From: Pseudomonas bubulae
GTDB lineage: Bacteria > Pseudomonadota > Gammaproteobacteria > Pseudomonadales > Pseudomonadaceae
Length of the DNA: 64,000 bases
NCBI RefSeq assembly: GCF_037023725.1
Contig: NZ_CP146077.1
Coordinates: forward strand, 2,765,001-2,829,000
Direction: 5' to 3'
Numbering within the stretch: position 1 is the first letter of the stretch; each line of letters starts with the position of its first letter. Position numbers and translations under genes: made by a program. Of this stretch, positions 1 to 8,292 are shown in pieces. The notes under the pieces are model-generated. The model ran no database searches, was not told the DNA's origin, and was given only the letters and a program-made list of their open reading frames with translations.

Positions 1-566
1 ACGTGATCCTGGAGCGCAAGCCGGTGGGCGGTAAGGTTGCAGTGATTGGCGCGGGCGGTATTGGTTTTGACGTGTCGGAGTTTCTGGTGCACCAGGGGGT
101 GTCTACCAGCCAGGACCGTGAAGCGTTCTGGAAAGAGTGGGGCATCGACACCGAGCTTGAGGCTCGCGGCGGTGTGGCCGGGATCAAGCCTCAGGTGCAT
201 GCCCCGGCGCGTCAGGTGTACTTGCTGCAACGCAAGGCCAGCAAGGTGGGTGACGGGCTGGGCAAGACCACTGGCTGGATCCATCGCGCCGGGCTGAAAA
301 ACAAGCAGGTGCAGATGCTCAACAGCGTGGAATACCTGAGCATCGACGATGCCGGTTTGCATGTGCGTATTGGCGAGGGCGAGCCGCAGGTATTGCCTGT
401 AGACAATATTGTGATTTGCGCGGGGCAGGATCCGTTGCGTGAGTTGCAGGATGGCCTGGTTGCAGCGGGGCAGAGCGTGCATTTGATCGGCGGTGCCGAT
501 GTGGCGGCGGAACTGGATGCCAAGCGTGCGATTGACCAGGGGTCGAGATTGGCGGCGCAGTTGTAA
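1..566 (+). CDS. fadH: 2,4-dienoyl-CoA reductase (NADPH), C-terminal part
   Basis: This is the C-terminal 187 or so residues of an NADPH-dependent 2,4-dienoyl-CoA reductase, the flavoprotein that reduces 2,4-dienoyl-CoA intermediates when unsaturated fatty acids are beta-oxidised. The window starts inside the gene, so the N-terminal TIM-barrel with FMN and the iron-sulfur cysteines is not visible. What remains is the NAD(P)H/FAD-binding half: a Rossmann motif GKVAVIGAGGIGFDVSEF near the window edge and the typical ending in which a GG-AD segment precedes the terminal AKRAIDQGSRLAAQL helix. The stop is TAA at 564-566 and a palindromic repeat follows directly. The assignment rests on remembered family sequence and is fairly secure; a related Old Yellow Enzyme family reductase is the alternative. 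Confidence 0.85.
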   Translation, partial: VILERKPVGGKVAVIGAGGIGFDVSEFLVHQGVSTSQDREAFWKEWGIDTELEARGGVAGIKPQVHAPARQVYLLQRKASKVGDGLGKTTGWIHRAGLKNKQVQMLNSVEYLSIDDAGLHVRIGEGEPQVLPVDNIVICAGQDPLRELQDGLVAAGQSVHLIGGADVAAELDAKRAIDQGSRLAAQL

Positions 567-570
567 AGCG

Positions 571-680
571 CCCTCACCCTAACCCTCTCCCGGAGGGAGA
601 GGGGACTGATTTGTGGCGTTGCGAAGATCTGCTTTGGCCTTTAGCCCCCTCTCACTTTGGGAGAGGGTTGGGGTGAGGGG
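571..680. repeat. Palindromic intergenic repeat (CCCTCACCCTAACCCTCTCC type), copy 1
   Basis: The left arm CCCTCACCCTAACCCTCTCC at 571-590 is mirrored by GGAGAGGGTTGGGGTGAGGG ending near 680, with a loop that also contains a CGGAGGGAGAGGGG stretch. A second copy lies at 16261-16366. It sits between the convergent fadH and ABC ATPase genes and may double as a bidirectional transcription barrier. Confidence 0.85.
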
Positions 681-688
681 CTTTGCTC

Positions 689-1474
689 TTAATGCACGAT
701 CTGGGCTAAAAACGCCTTGGCCCGCGGGCTTTTCGGGGCGTTGAAAAACTCCTCGGGCGGCGAGTCTTCAATCACCATGCCGCCATCCAGGAACAACACC
801 CGCTCCGCCACCTGCCGGGCAAAACCCATTTCATGGGTCACGCACAACATGGTCATGCCACTGCCCGCCAGGTTGACCATCACATCCAGCACTTCGCTGA
901 CCATTTCCGGGTCCAGCGCCGAAGTCGGCTCATCGAACAACATGATTTTCGGTTCCATGCACAACGCCCGGGCAATGGCCACACGTTGCTGCTGGCCGCC
1001 GGACAACTGGCTCGGGTATTTATCAGCCTGGCTGGCAATGCCAACCTTGGTCAAAAAATGCTGGGCCAGTTCGATGGCTTTCTTGCGCGACAGGCCGCGC
1101 ACCGACATCGGCGCCAGGATGCAGTTGTCCAGCACACTCATGTGCGGGAACAGGTTGAAATGCTGGAACACCATACCGATCTCACTGCGCACTTTCGCCG
1201 CTTCACGGGTTGGCAGTGCCAGGTCGGTGTCGTTGATCAGGATGCGACCCTGCTCGGCGATTTCCAGGCGGTTGATGCAGCGGATCAGCGTCGACTTGCC
1301 AGAGCCGGACGGGCCGCACAGCACAATGCGTTCACCTTCGCGCACCTTCAGGTCGATGCCCTTGAGCACGTGAAAAGCGCTGTAATATTTGTTCAGCCCG
1401 GCGATATCCACGACGACCTTGCGGGTGTCAGTGACTGGCGACACAGGATGAACGTAAGCAGGTTGTGCAAGCAT
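689..1474 (-). CDS. Polar amino-acid ABC transporter, ATP-binding subunit
   Basis: A 261-residue ATPase of the GlnQ/HisP type that would power uptake of an amino acid through the two permeases encoded upstream. All nucleotide-binding motifs are visible: Walker [10 protein letters not shown] around residues 54-62, the Q-loop FQ at 103-104, signature LSGGQQQ around 157-163, Walker B IMLFDE at 177-182 and the H-loop histidine at about 214. The ATG at 1474 is preceded by GGAG at good spacing. The N-terminal 20 residues are a short extension relative to GlnQ. It is the last gene of a leftward cluster (binding protein, two permeases, dehydrogenase, ATPase). In P. putida the equivalent gene lies in the D-lysine catabolic locus, which suggests D-lysine or a related basic D-amino acid as substrate; the substrate is inferred from neighbours only. 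Confidence 0.9.
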   Translation of the reverse strand: MLAQPAYVHPVSPVTDTRKVVVDIAGLNKYYSAFHVLKGIDLKVREGERIVLCGPSGSGKSTLIRCINRLEIAEQGRILINDTDLALPTREAAKVRSEIGMVFQHFNLFPHMSVLDNCILAPMSVRGLSRKKAIELAQHFLTKVGIASQADKYPSQLSGGQQQRVAIARALCMEPKIMLFDEPTSALDPEMVSEVLDVMVNLAGSGMTMLCVTHEMGFARQVAERVLFLDGGMVIEDSPPEEFFNAPKSPRAKAFLAQIVH

Positions 1475-1490
1475 GGTGTGTCTCCAGTGA

Positions 1491-2732
1491 TCAGTGAAAA
1501 CGCTCGGCGCTGTAGGGCGCAGGGTCGGTGAAAGGTTTTTCCCCGGTCATCATTTCGGCCAGCAGACGCCCGCTGACCGGGCCCAGGGTCAGGCCGTGGT
1601 GGGCGTGGCCAAAGTTGAACCACAGGCCCTTGTGGCGGCTGCCAGGGCCAATCACCGGGCACATGTCCGGCAGGCACGGGCGCCGGCCCAGCCAGGGTTC
1701 GGCATCCACACGCTCACCCAACGGGTACAGGCGTTGGGCGCGCTCCTCGCAGCGGCGCAACTGGATTTCGTTGATCGGGTCATCGCTGTCGGCAAATTCG
1801 ATCCCGGTAGTCAGGCGAATACCGCCCACCATCGGTGCCAGCACATAACCGCCCACCGAATCCAGAATCGGGTGCTGCATGGTGTGGCCGTCTTTGGCCG
1901 CGTAATGCATGTGATAGCCGCGCTTGATTGCCAGGGGAATGCGATAGCCCAGCGGTTCGAAAATCGCCCGTGCTTGCGGGCCGAGGGCAATCACCACTTC
2001 GTTGCCGACGATCAGGCCCTTCTGGCTCTCGACCTGCCATTGCCCGGCCGTTGCCCGCAGGCTGGTGGCGTCACCGATGACAAAGGTGCCTCCACGCTTT
2101 ACAAACAATTCGGCATAACCCCGGGTCAGGCCGCCCGGGTCACTGACGGTCTTGGGATCGAGCCAGTGAATGCCTCCGATCACATCGTTATGCAGGCCCG
2201 GCTCCAGGGCGTGCACCTGCTGTTCGCCCAGTACCCGGTAGTTGAGCCTGTAGTCGCTCAGAGCCGCCGCATCGCGTTGGGCCTTGTCGAAGTCGGTCTG
2301 GGTGCGATAGACCTCGATCCAGCCGCTGTCATCGATCAGGGCAGTCACCCCGGCCGGCTCGGCCAGCAAGTCGTGTTCGCTGACGCATTGTTCAATCAGC
2401 GGCAGCATGGCCCGGGTGGCCCTGGCCAGCGCCTTGGGAGCGGATTGCTGCCAGTACTTCAACAGCCACGGCCCGGCCTTGGGCAGGTGCTTGAGGCTGT
2501 AGCGCACGTCCGATTGCTGGTTGAGGCCATAGCGCAACAGGCGTGAAAGTTCCCGCGGGAACGAATAGGGGATCACGCTGGCGCGCTCGATCAACCCGGC
2601 ATTGCCGTGGCTGGTGCCGCTGCCTGGCTGGGCGCGGTCAAGCAGCACGACGCTGCGCCCACGAGCCTGGAGTTGCAACGCGGTACTGACGCCGACAATG
2701 CCGGCGCCCAGAACGATAGTGTCGCAGTGCAT
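1491..2732 (-). CDS. amaD: FAD-dependent D-amino-acid dehydrogenase (AmaD-like)
   Basis: A 413-residue DadA-family flavoenzyme that would oxidise a D-amino acid to the imino/2-keto acid. The N-terminus carries the FAD dinucleotide-binding motif [15 protein letters not shown] followed by the acidic end of beta-2 (VVLLD), and the C-terminus has the DAO-family [23 protein letters not shown] segment. The start used is the ATG at 2732, two codons inside a longer frame, because it has AAGGA at seven bases. The gene lies between the permease and ATPase genes of an amino-acid ABC transporter, the same order as P. putida PP_3593-PP_3597, where the enzyme (AmaD) acts on D-lysine to give delta-1-piperideine-2-carboxylate. 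The symbol is assigned by this context. A DadA paralogue for another D-amino acid is possible. Confidence 0.75.
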   Translation of the reverse strand: MHCDTIVLGAGIVGVSTALQLQARGRSVVLLDRAQPGSGTSHGNAGLIERASVIPYSFPRELSRLLRYGLNQQSDVRYSLKHLPKAGPWLLKYWQQSAPKALARATRAMLPLIEQCVSEHDLLAEPAGVTALIDDSGWIEVYRTQTDFDKAQRDAAALSDYRLNYRVLGEQQVHALEPGLHNDVIGGIHWLDPKTVSDPGGLTRGYAELFVKRGGTFVIGDATSLRATAGQWQVESQKGLIVGNEVVIALGPQARAIFEPLGYRIPLAIKRGYHMHYAAKDGHTMQHPILDSVGGYVLAPMVGGIRLTTGIEFADSDDPINEIQLRRCEERAQRLYPLGERVDAEPWLGRRPCLPDMCPVIGPGSRHKGLWFNFGHAHHGLTLGPVSGRLLAEMMTGEKPFTDPAPYSAERFH

Positions 2733-2781
2733 AAACAAATCCTTAAAACAGGGGGCCGTGTGCGCAGCCCGGGCAATGGGC

Positions 2782-3492
2782 TTACTGCAAATGGCGGCCG
2801 AGGCGGCCTTCGATCAGTTTCAGGCTGCGCCGCACCACTTCCACGATCAGCAGATACAGCACGGCGGCCCACAGGTAGACCTGAAAGTCGAAACTGCGCG
2901 AAAACGCCATCTTGGTCACGCCCATCAGGTCGTAAATGGTTACCAGCGAGGCAATCGCACTGGCCTTGATCATCAGGATCAGTTCATTGCCCAGCGGGCC
3001 GATGGCCACCAGCAACGATTGCGGCAGAATGATCTTGCGAAAGGTGGTCCAGCGCGACAGGTTCAGCGCTTTGCAGGCCTCACGCTGGCCCTGGGCCACG
3101 GAGAGGATACTGCCGCGCAGGATCTCGGCCTGGTACGCCGCCGTGTTGAGGGTGAAAGCCAGCAGGGTGCAGAACCACGCATCGCGGAAAAACCACCACA
3201 GGCCCACGTCCTGCCAGAAGCCCTTGAACGAGCCGAGGCCGTAGTACAGCAAAAACAGTTGCGCCAGCAGCGGTGAGCCGCGGAAAAAGTACACGTAGGC
3301 ACCGGTAAAACTGCGCAAGAAGCGGTTGCTCGACAAACGCCCCAGGGCGATCAGCAAACCGAACAAAGCCCCCAGGGTAAAGGAAATCGCTACCAGTTTG
3401 CCGGTGACCAGCAGCCCGTCGATAAACCGTGGGCCGTAGCGTTCCAGCAGGTCGGGGTTGAGAAACATGTTTTGCAGATCCGCCAGACTCAT
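2782..3492 (-). CDS. Amino-acid ABC transporter permease (HisM/GlnP type)
   Basis: A 236-residue inner-membrane permease of the His/Glu/Gln/Arg three-transmembrane-core family. The EAA-loop region with the family signature is visible around residues 135-165 (REACKALNLSRWTTFRKIILPQ). Roughly five hydrophobic segments can be counted. Its ATG overlaps the TGA stop of the upstream permease gene (ATGA at 3489-3492), so the two permeases are translationally coupled and probably form a heterodimer. The predicted import substrate is a basic or D-amino acid, by association with the amaD/dpkA-like genes. Confidence 0.88.
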   Translation of the reverse strand: MSLADLQNMFLNPDLLERYGPRFIDGLLVTGKLVAISFTLGALFGLLIALGRLSSNRFLRSFTGAYVYFFRGSPLLAQLFLLYYGLGSFKGFWQDVGLWWFFRDAWFCTLLAFTLNTAAYQAEILRGSILSVAQGQREACKALNLSRWTTFRKIILPQSLLVAIGPLGNELILMIKASAIASLVTIYDLMGVTKMAFSRSFDFQVYLWAAVLYLLIVEVVRRSLKLIEGRLGRHLQ

Positions 3493-4208
3493 GGCTGCGC
3501 GCTCCGTTGATGGCGGCTGAAGTAGCGTTCAAGGAAGGCGAACAGACGCCCGGAAATGGCCGAGAAAAACAGATAGCCCAGGCAGGCGACGGTGTAGAAC
3601 AGCATCGGCTCTTTGGTCACGCTGACCGCCAGGTTGGTCTGGCGCATCAGGTCCACCAGGGAAATGGTCGACACCAGCGAGGTGTCCTTGAGCAGCGACA
3701 GCCAGTTGTTCGACAGCCCCGGCAGGGCGATGCGTGCCAGTTGTGGCAGTACCACCTTGCGAAAGGTGGTGAATTTGCTCAGGCCCAGTGCCGAGGCCGC
3801 TTCGAACTGGCCCTTGGGAATGGTTTTAAACGCACCCAGCCAGATCTCGCTCGAGAAGGCGGCAAATACCAGGCTGAAAGCCACCATCGCAGCGACGAAG
3901 GTATTGATCGTCACCTGCGCGTCGTAGCCCATCATGGCGAGCAGCTTTTGTGCGGCGATCTGGCAGCCGTAATAAATGATCAGCAGGGTCAGCAGTTCCG
4001 GCAAACCACGAAAGACCGTGGAAAAGGTCGTCGCCCACGCCCGCAGCCAACGGTTTTTCGAGCGTGCCGCCACCGCCACGACCAGGCCCAGGGGCAAGCC
4101 GATAGGCAGGCAGCTCAAGGCCAGGGCAATGGTCACCAGCGCGCCGGCGAGCAACGCCGAGCCCCAGCCGCCACTGGCAAAAGAAAGAAGTGAGAGTTGA
4201 TCGAGCAT
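3489..4208 (-). CDS. Amino-acid ABC transporter permease (HisQ type)
   Basis: A 239-residue permease paired with the gene immediately downstream. The EAA motif region (FEAASALGLSKFTTFRKVVLPQ) appears around residues 130-155 of the long frame, and there are about five hydrophobic segments. I take the ATG at 4208, preceded by GGGG at about eight bases, instead of the TTG at 4226. The ATGA overlap with the next gene implies coupling. Together with the binding protein and ATPase it completes a canonical polar amino-acid importer. Confidence 0.88.
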   Translation of the reverse strand: MLDQLSLLSFASGGWGSALLAGALVTIALALSCLPIGLPLGLVVAVAARSKNRWLRAWATTFSTVFRGLPELLTLLIIYYGCQIAAQKLLAMMGYDAQVTINTFVAAMVAFSLVFAAFSSEIWLGAFKTIPKGQFEAASALGLSKFTTFRKVVLPQLARIALPGLSNNWLSLLKDTSLVSTISLVDLMRQTNLAVSVTKEPMLFYTVACLGYLFFSAISGRLFAFLERYFSRHQRSAQP

Positions 4209-4312
4209 GCTCGAATCCCCGGGCAAAAGTGGGCCGAAATTCAGCCACTGCGCACGTTACGTGCGCAGGGCAGGGTCATTGGCAGGGAGGCCCTCAAGCG
4301 AGGGCAGGCGAC

Positions 4313-5068
4313 TCAGTAAATGTCGAAGTCGAAGTACTTGCTGCTGATCTTTTTATAGGTGCCGTCAGCCACGATTTCGTCCAGCGCCTTGTTGAAGCGC
4401 TCGCGCAGCACGGTATCGCTCTGGCGTACGGCAATGGCGGCGTCGGCATTGGTGCCGTTGACGTCACCGATGATTTTGCAGCAGTCGTCGCTGGCTTTGT
4501 TGATCCATTCCAGCAGCGGGAATTTGTCGGCAATCACCGCATCGACACGACCGTTTTTCAGCTCGGCGTTGGCCTCGTCCAGGGTCGGGTACAGGTTGAG
4601 CTTGGCGCCGGCTTTTTCGTAGTGGTCTTCGGCGTAGATGCCCTGGGTTGCAGCGCCCTGGGCACCGATGGTGCGGCCCTTGAAGTCGATCTGCGCATCG
4701 GTGATATCAGAGTCTTTAGGCACGGCGATCGACAGCGGGGTGCGGTAGTAGTGATTGGTAAACGCGATCTTCTTTTTGCGTTCATCGGTCACGATCATCG
4801 ACGCGACGATGGCGTCGTATTTTTTCGCCATCAGCCCCGGGATAATACCGTCCCAGTCCTGGGCAACGATCTTGCATTGCGCGTTCATGCGCTCGCACAG
4901 GGCATTGGTGATGTCGACGTCAAAGCCGGACACCGTGCCGTCCGAGTTGGTGGTGTTGAAGGGAGGGTAGGCGCCTTCGGTGGCGATAGTCAGCGTGTCG
5001 GCCTGAGCGTTGGCTGCAACGGCGGCCACCAGTGCGCATGCACTTGCAAAGCGAATGACGTATTTCAT
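4313..5068 (-). CDS. Periplasmic amino-acid-binding protein of ABC transporter
   Basis: A 251-residue solute-binding protein of family 3. A signal peptide is evident (MKYVIRFASACALVAAVAANAQA), followed by LTIATEGAYPPFNTTNSDG, the family's N-terminal hallmark, and the GFDVDITNALCERM motif near residue 50. It would capture the amino acid in the periplasm and hand it to the permease pair downstream. The ATG is preceded by GAGG at six bases. Two cysteines (positions near 58 and 65) and a CC pair near residue 190 are present; disulfides are possible. It is the first transporter gene after the regulator and probably the most highly expressed. Ligand identity (lysine/D-lysine, ornithine-like) is inferred from context only. 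Confidence 0.9.
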   Translation of the reverse strand: MKYVIRFASACALVAAVAANAQADTLTIATEGAYPPFNTTNSDGTVSGFDVDITNALCERMNAQCKIVAQDWDGIIPGLMAKKYDAIVASMIVTDERKKKIAFTNHYYRTPLSIAVPKDSDITDAQIDFKGRTIGAQGAATQGIYAEDHYEKAGAKLNLYPTLDEANAELKNGRVDAVIADKFPLLEWINKASDDCCKIIGDVNGTNADAAIAVRQSDTVLRERFNKALDEIVADGTYKKISSKYFDFDIY

Positions 5069-5081
5069 CTAGCACCTCGTT

Positions 5082-5957
5082 TTATTGTTTTGATCCGGGT
5101 GAGGATGTGTAGCCCACGAACTCATTGTGTAAGGCCGCGGTTGCCTCAAGACGCTTTTCAACGTCAGGCCCCAGTTGTTTGCACACTTCATTGATCAGCA
5201 AATGCACCAGCGACAGCATGGCCGCGGTGGACTCCCAGAACAGGTTGAACTCGGTGGGCACGCGAAACACTTCATTGGCGCTCTGGTCGGCCCAGTCGCA
5301 GAAGGTATCGGTGACCAGCGTGACCTCGATACCGGCCTCGCGTGCCTTGCGGCACAACAACTGGGCGTGGCGCGAGTAGCGACGGGCTTCAAACACCACC
5401 AGGGCGCAGTCTGCGGGCGGGCACAGCAGTACATCGGCGTAATGCCCGGCGGCGCCGTCGACCAGCTGCACGCCATCGCGCAGGTATTGCAGTAAATGCA
5501 CCATCGAGGCGGCGATTCCGCGCTCGGTCTGGAAGCCTGCGACAAACACCTTGGGCCGCGTGGCCAGGCGCTGGCTGACGGCACGCCACTGCGGGGTGAG
5601 GCTGTATTCGTAGACCTTGACCAGCGCCCCGACTTCCAGCTCGAAGCTGCGCGGCAGGGCCTGCGGGCTCTGGCTCGACTGCTGGCGGAATTCTTGCAAG
5701 CGATCACCGACCAGCCACGGGCCATCGCCCAGGTCGTCCTTGAGATCGTTTTTCAAATCCTTGAAATGGCTGTAGCCCAGGGCACGGCAAAAGCGCCCCA
5801 CACTGGACTCGCTGACCCCCAGTTTGCTGGCGATGTCGGCGGCGGTCTGAAAGGGCAGCTCGTAGAGATTGGCCAGCATGTAGCTGGCAATCGCCCGGCC
5901 CGAGGGGGCGGCGGTTGACAGACTGCTTTCAAGGCGTTGTTTAATCGGCTGGCTCAC
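5082..5957 (-). CDS. MurR/RpiR family transcriptional regulator
   Basis: A 291-residue regulator with an N-terminal HTH_6 domain (ADIASKLGVSESSVGRFCRALGYS, about residues 40-63) and a C-terminal SIS-like domain (about residues 130-265) that in this family binds a phosphosugar or other small ligand. The start is GTG at 5957 with AGGAAG five bases upstream. It reads away from the imine reductase gene and into the transporter genes, only 13 bases upstream of nothing else, so it is likely to control both directions of the locus. An RpiR gene sits at the same place in the P. putida D-lysine locus. SIS domains in amino-acid loci are unusual in that the ligand is not obviously a sugar phosphate; the ligand here is unknown. 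Confidence 0.85.
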   Translation of the reverse strand: MSQPIKQRLESSLSTAAPSGRAIASYMLANLYELPFQTAADIASKLGVSESSVGRFCRALGYSHFKDLKNDLKDDLGDGPWLVGDRLQEFRQQSSQSPQALPRSFELEVGALVKVYEYSLTPQWRAVSQRLATRPKVFVAGFQTERGIAASMVHLLQYLRDGVQLVDGAAGHYADVLLCPPADCALVVFEARRYSRHAQLLCRKAREAGIEVTLVTDTFCDWADQSANEVFRVPTEFNLFWESTAAMLSLVHLLINEVCKQLGPDVEKRLEATAALHNEFVGYTSSPGSKQ

Positions 5958-6005
5958 GACTGCTTCCTGTTTTTATTTCAGCGCGTTGCAGAAAGTGAAT
6001 GTTTT

Positions 6006-6041
6006 CTGTCATTAAGTCAACAATTGACAGATAACTGTCAT
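6006..6041. promoter_or_regulatory. Candidate operator between rpiR and dpkA
   Basis: The divergent intergenic region (5958-6089) contains CTGTCAT at 6006-6012 and again at 6035-6041, with the palindrome GTCAACAATTGAC at 6016-6028 and an inverted TGACAG at 6025-6030 between them. Symmetric sites in a divergent promoter beside an RpiR regulator suggest autoregulation and control of dpkA. The two direct CTGTCAT copies are 29 bases apart, so this is not a Pho box. Confidence 0.45.
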
Positions 6042-6089
6042 CGAAGGATAGTTTGCCTCAGACAAAAATAATCAGACTGGAGCCCCAGA

Positions 6090-7100
6090 ATGTCATCCAC
6101 GCAGTCGCTTTCCCTCGCCGAATTGACCGCCTTGCTGCAACGGATTTTTGAGCGTCATGGCACCTCGCCGGAGGTTGCCGGGGTACTGGCGGACAACTGC
6201 GCCCGGGCGCAGCGCGATGGTTCCTATAGCCATGGGGTATTCCGCATTCCGGGTTATCTGTCATCACTGGCCAGCAACTGGGTCAATGGCCAGGCGGTGC
6301 CGGTTGTAGAAGACGTTGCCAGCGGGTTTATCCGCGTGGATGCGGCGGGGGGCTTTGCCCAGCCTGCATTGGCGGCCGCCCGCGAGTTGCTGGTGGCAAA
6401 AGCCCGCAGTGCCGGGATTGCGGTGCTGGCGATTCGTAACTCCCATCACTTCGCCGCGCTCTGGCCGGATGTCGAGCCGTTTGCCGAAGAAGGCCTGGTG
6501 GCCTTGAGCGTGGTCAACAGCATGACCTGCGTAGTGCCTCACGGTGCACAAAAACCGTTGTTTGGCACCAACCCGATTGCCTTTGCCGCACCCTGTGCGG
6601 ATGGCAATCCGATCGTATTCGACCTGGCCACCAGTGCGATTGCCCACGGCGACGTGCAAATTGCCGCTCGTAAAGGCCACTCGTTGCCTGCTGGCATGGG
6701 CGTAGACAAGCAGGGTGAGCCCACTGAAGACCCGAAAGCCATCCTCGACGGCGGCGCTTTGCTGCCTTTTGGCGGGCACAAGGGCTCGGCGCTGTCGATG
6801 ATGGTCGAGTTGCTGGCGGCGGCGCTGACGGGGGGTAATTTCTCGTTTGAGTTTGACTGGTCGAAACACCCGGGTGCACAAACCCCGTGGACCGGCCAAT
6901 TGCTGATCGTGATCGACCCGAGCAAATCTGGCGGCAACAGCTTTGCCCAGCGCAGCGCAGAACTGGTTCGGCAGATGCATGCAGTAGGGCTTGAGCGCAT
7001 GCCGGGTGACCGGCGCTTTATCGAGCGGGCCAAATCGTTGAGCGAAGGCATCCCGCTGGGGGCTGAAGAGTTGGCCAGGTTGCGTGAGCTGGCGGGGTAA
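6090..7100 (+). CDS. dpkA: Delta-1-piperideine-2-carboxylate / pyrroline-2-carboxylate reductase (Ldh2 family)
   Basis: A 336-residue member of the malate/L-lactate dehydrogenase (Ldh2, YlbC/YiaK) superfamily. Members next to D-amino-acid dehydrogenases reduce cyclic imines with NADPH, here probably delta-1-piperideine-2-carboxylate to L-pipecolate. Visible family segments are the N-terminal helical LFERHGTSPEVAGVLADN, the NSHHFAALWPDVEP stretch around residue 115, GTNPIAFAAP near residue 160 and PFGGHKGSALSMMVELL near residue 230. ATG at 6090 has GGAG at eight bases. It is divergent from the RpiR regulator and transporter, as in P. putida. An aminotransferase gene (amaC) that neighbours dpkA in P. 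putida is not present here; a REP-like element and an AraC gene follow. Confidence 0.78.
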   Translation: MSSTQSLSLAELTALLQRIFERHGTSPEVAGVLADNCARAQRDGSYSHGVFRIPGYLSSLASNWVNGQAVPVVEDVASGFIRVDAAGGFAQPALAAARELLVAKARSAGIAVLAIRNSHHFAALWPDVEPFAEEGLVALSVVNSMTCVVPHGAQKPLFGTNPIAFAAPCADGNPIVFDLATSAIAHGDVQIAARKGHSLPAGMGVDKQGEPTEDPKAILDGGALLPFGGHKGSALSMMVELLAAALTGGNFSFEFDWSKHPGAQTPWTGQLLIVIDPSKSGGNSFAQRSAELVRQMHAVGLERMPGDRRFIERAKSLSEGIPLGAEELARLRELAG

Positions 7101-7137
7101 CTGCGCCAAGGATCCGTTTGGTAAACGCCGCTAAACC

Positions 7138-7224
7138 TGTGGGAGCGGGCTTGCTCGCGATAGCATCACCGCGGTTTGCCAGATAACCGGCGTGGCCTGC
7201 ATCGCGAGCAAGCCCGCTCCCACA
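7138..7224. repeat. REP-like palindrome (GGGAGCGGGCTTGCTCGCGA type)
   Basis: TGTGGGAGCGGGCTTGCTCG at 7138-7157 is mirrored by CGAGCAAGCCCGCTCCCACA ending at 7224, a typical Pseudomonas paired REP element between convergent genes. Related copies are at 12231-12300, 17949-18033 and 34430-34487. Confidence 0.85.
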
Positions 7225-7257
7225 ATCCACCTGCGCGCATCAGGTTTGGGGAGTGGC

Positions 7258-8292
7258 TTACAACGCCAGAAACTGCCGTATCAGATTGGGCGTACACCCC
7301 GTCCAGCGTTTCAGGGCCCGGCGAAAGTTCGCCGGGTCGTTGAAGTTCAGGTACTCGGCCACCGCTTCATTGCTCAGCCCCTTGATCTGGTAAAGATACA
7401 GCGCCATATGCTTGCGCGCCTGATCCTGCTGGGCCTGAAAGTGGGTGCCGTGCTTGTTCAGCTTGCGCTTGAGGGTGGCCTGGCTCACCGAAAAATGCTG
7501 CGCGGCCTGCTCAAGGCCCGGAGCCTCCCGGGCATTGTTGCGCAAGTACACATACAGCCGGTCAAGCAGGCTGGCGCGAAAGCCCAGGCTGTGCAACTGC
7601 TCCTGTGCCTGTTGATAGGCCACTTGGCGGGCAATGGCCGAGGCATTCGGCCAGGGCCGGGTCAGGTATTCACGGGGCAGGCGCATCATGTCCAGTTGGC
7701 AGCCAAACTGGGTGTTCTCCCCCAGATGTACCCAGTACTGCTCCACATAATGCGGCTCGGCATGGCTGAAACTGCATTCCCACGGCAGGCGCTCGCCACT
7801 GAGCCACTGACTCATGGCCATCAGCGCCGTCATACTGGCCTCCAGTACAAAACGCAATTGCTCCTGGGCCCCACAACTGTCGAGCCAGTACACATAGGCG
7901 TATTTGTCGTCCAGCAACAGCCGCGGGGTGAGCAAGGGGCTGAGCAGGGCGCGGTGATGAATCAGGGTTTCCAGGGCCTGCTGCAGGTTCTGTGCCTGCT
8001 GCAGGGCGTGGCTGGCCGGGCCGTAATGCCCCGGCCACAGGCGCTGGCCAAACAGAAAACTGCTGTCATCGGCTTCGAGTAAGCGTTGTGCATTGGCGAT
8101 CAGGGTAAAACACTGCTGGGGGCTGAGACGCGTGTGCCCGGCGACGATGTCCTCGTAAAACAGCCCGGTACCGCGCAGCAGGCGATGGCTGTCGATATCC
8201 CGCGACAACGCCAGATCAATCAGGGTCGCAGGTTGATAGTGCCCGGCAATAAAGCGGCTGTCGGCTTCGTACCAGCGGCTGTCCAGGATCAT
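7258..8292 (-). CDS. AraC family transcriptional regulator (OruR/ArgR-like N-domain)
   Basis: A 344-residue regulator with an N-terminal AraC_binding_2-like domain (LIDLALSRDIDSHRLLRGTGLFYEDI onwards) and a C-terminal double helix-turn-helix at about residues 240-340, including LEQAAQHFSVSQATLKRKLNKHG and LSNEAVAEYLNFNDPANFRRALKRWTG. The C-terminal helix matches the FxRxFkrwtG consensus well. The gene is the second of a two-gene unit: its ATG overlaps the TGA of the upstream GGDEF-like membrane protein (8289-8292), so the two are translationally coupled. The regulated target is not evident; divergent or downstream catabolic genes are absent, so it may act elsewhere. Confidence 0.85.
   Translation of the reverse strand: MILDSRWYEADSRFIAGHYQPATLIDLALSRDIDSHRLLRGTGLFYEDIVAGHTRLSPQQCFTLIANAQRLLEADDSSFLFGQRLWPGHYGPASHALQQAQNLQQALETLIHHRALLSPLLTPRLLLDDKYAYVYWLDSCGAQEQLRFVLEASMTALMAMSQWLSGERLPWECSFSHAEPHYVEQYWVHLGENTQFGCQLDMMRLPREYLTRPWPNASAIARQVAYQQAQEQLHSLGFRASLLDRLYVYLRNNAREAPGLEQAAQHFSVSQATLKRKLNKHGTHFQAQQDQARKHMALYLYQIKGLSNEAVAEYLNFNDPANFRRALKRWTGCTPNLIRQFLAL

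Noticed and set aside
6006..6041. Pho box in the rpiR-dpkA intergenic region
   Set aside because: The two CTGTCAT copies are 29 bases apart instead of 11, so PhoB binding geometry is not met.
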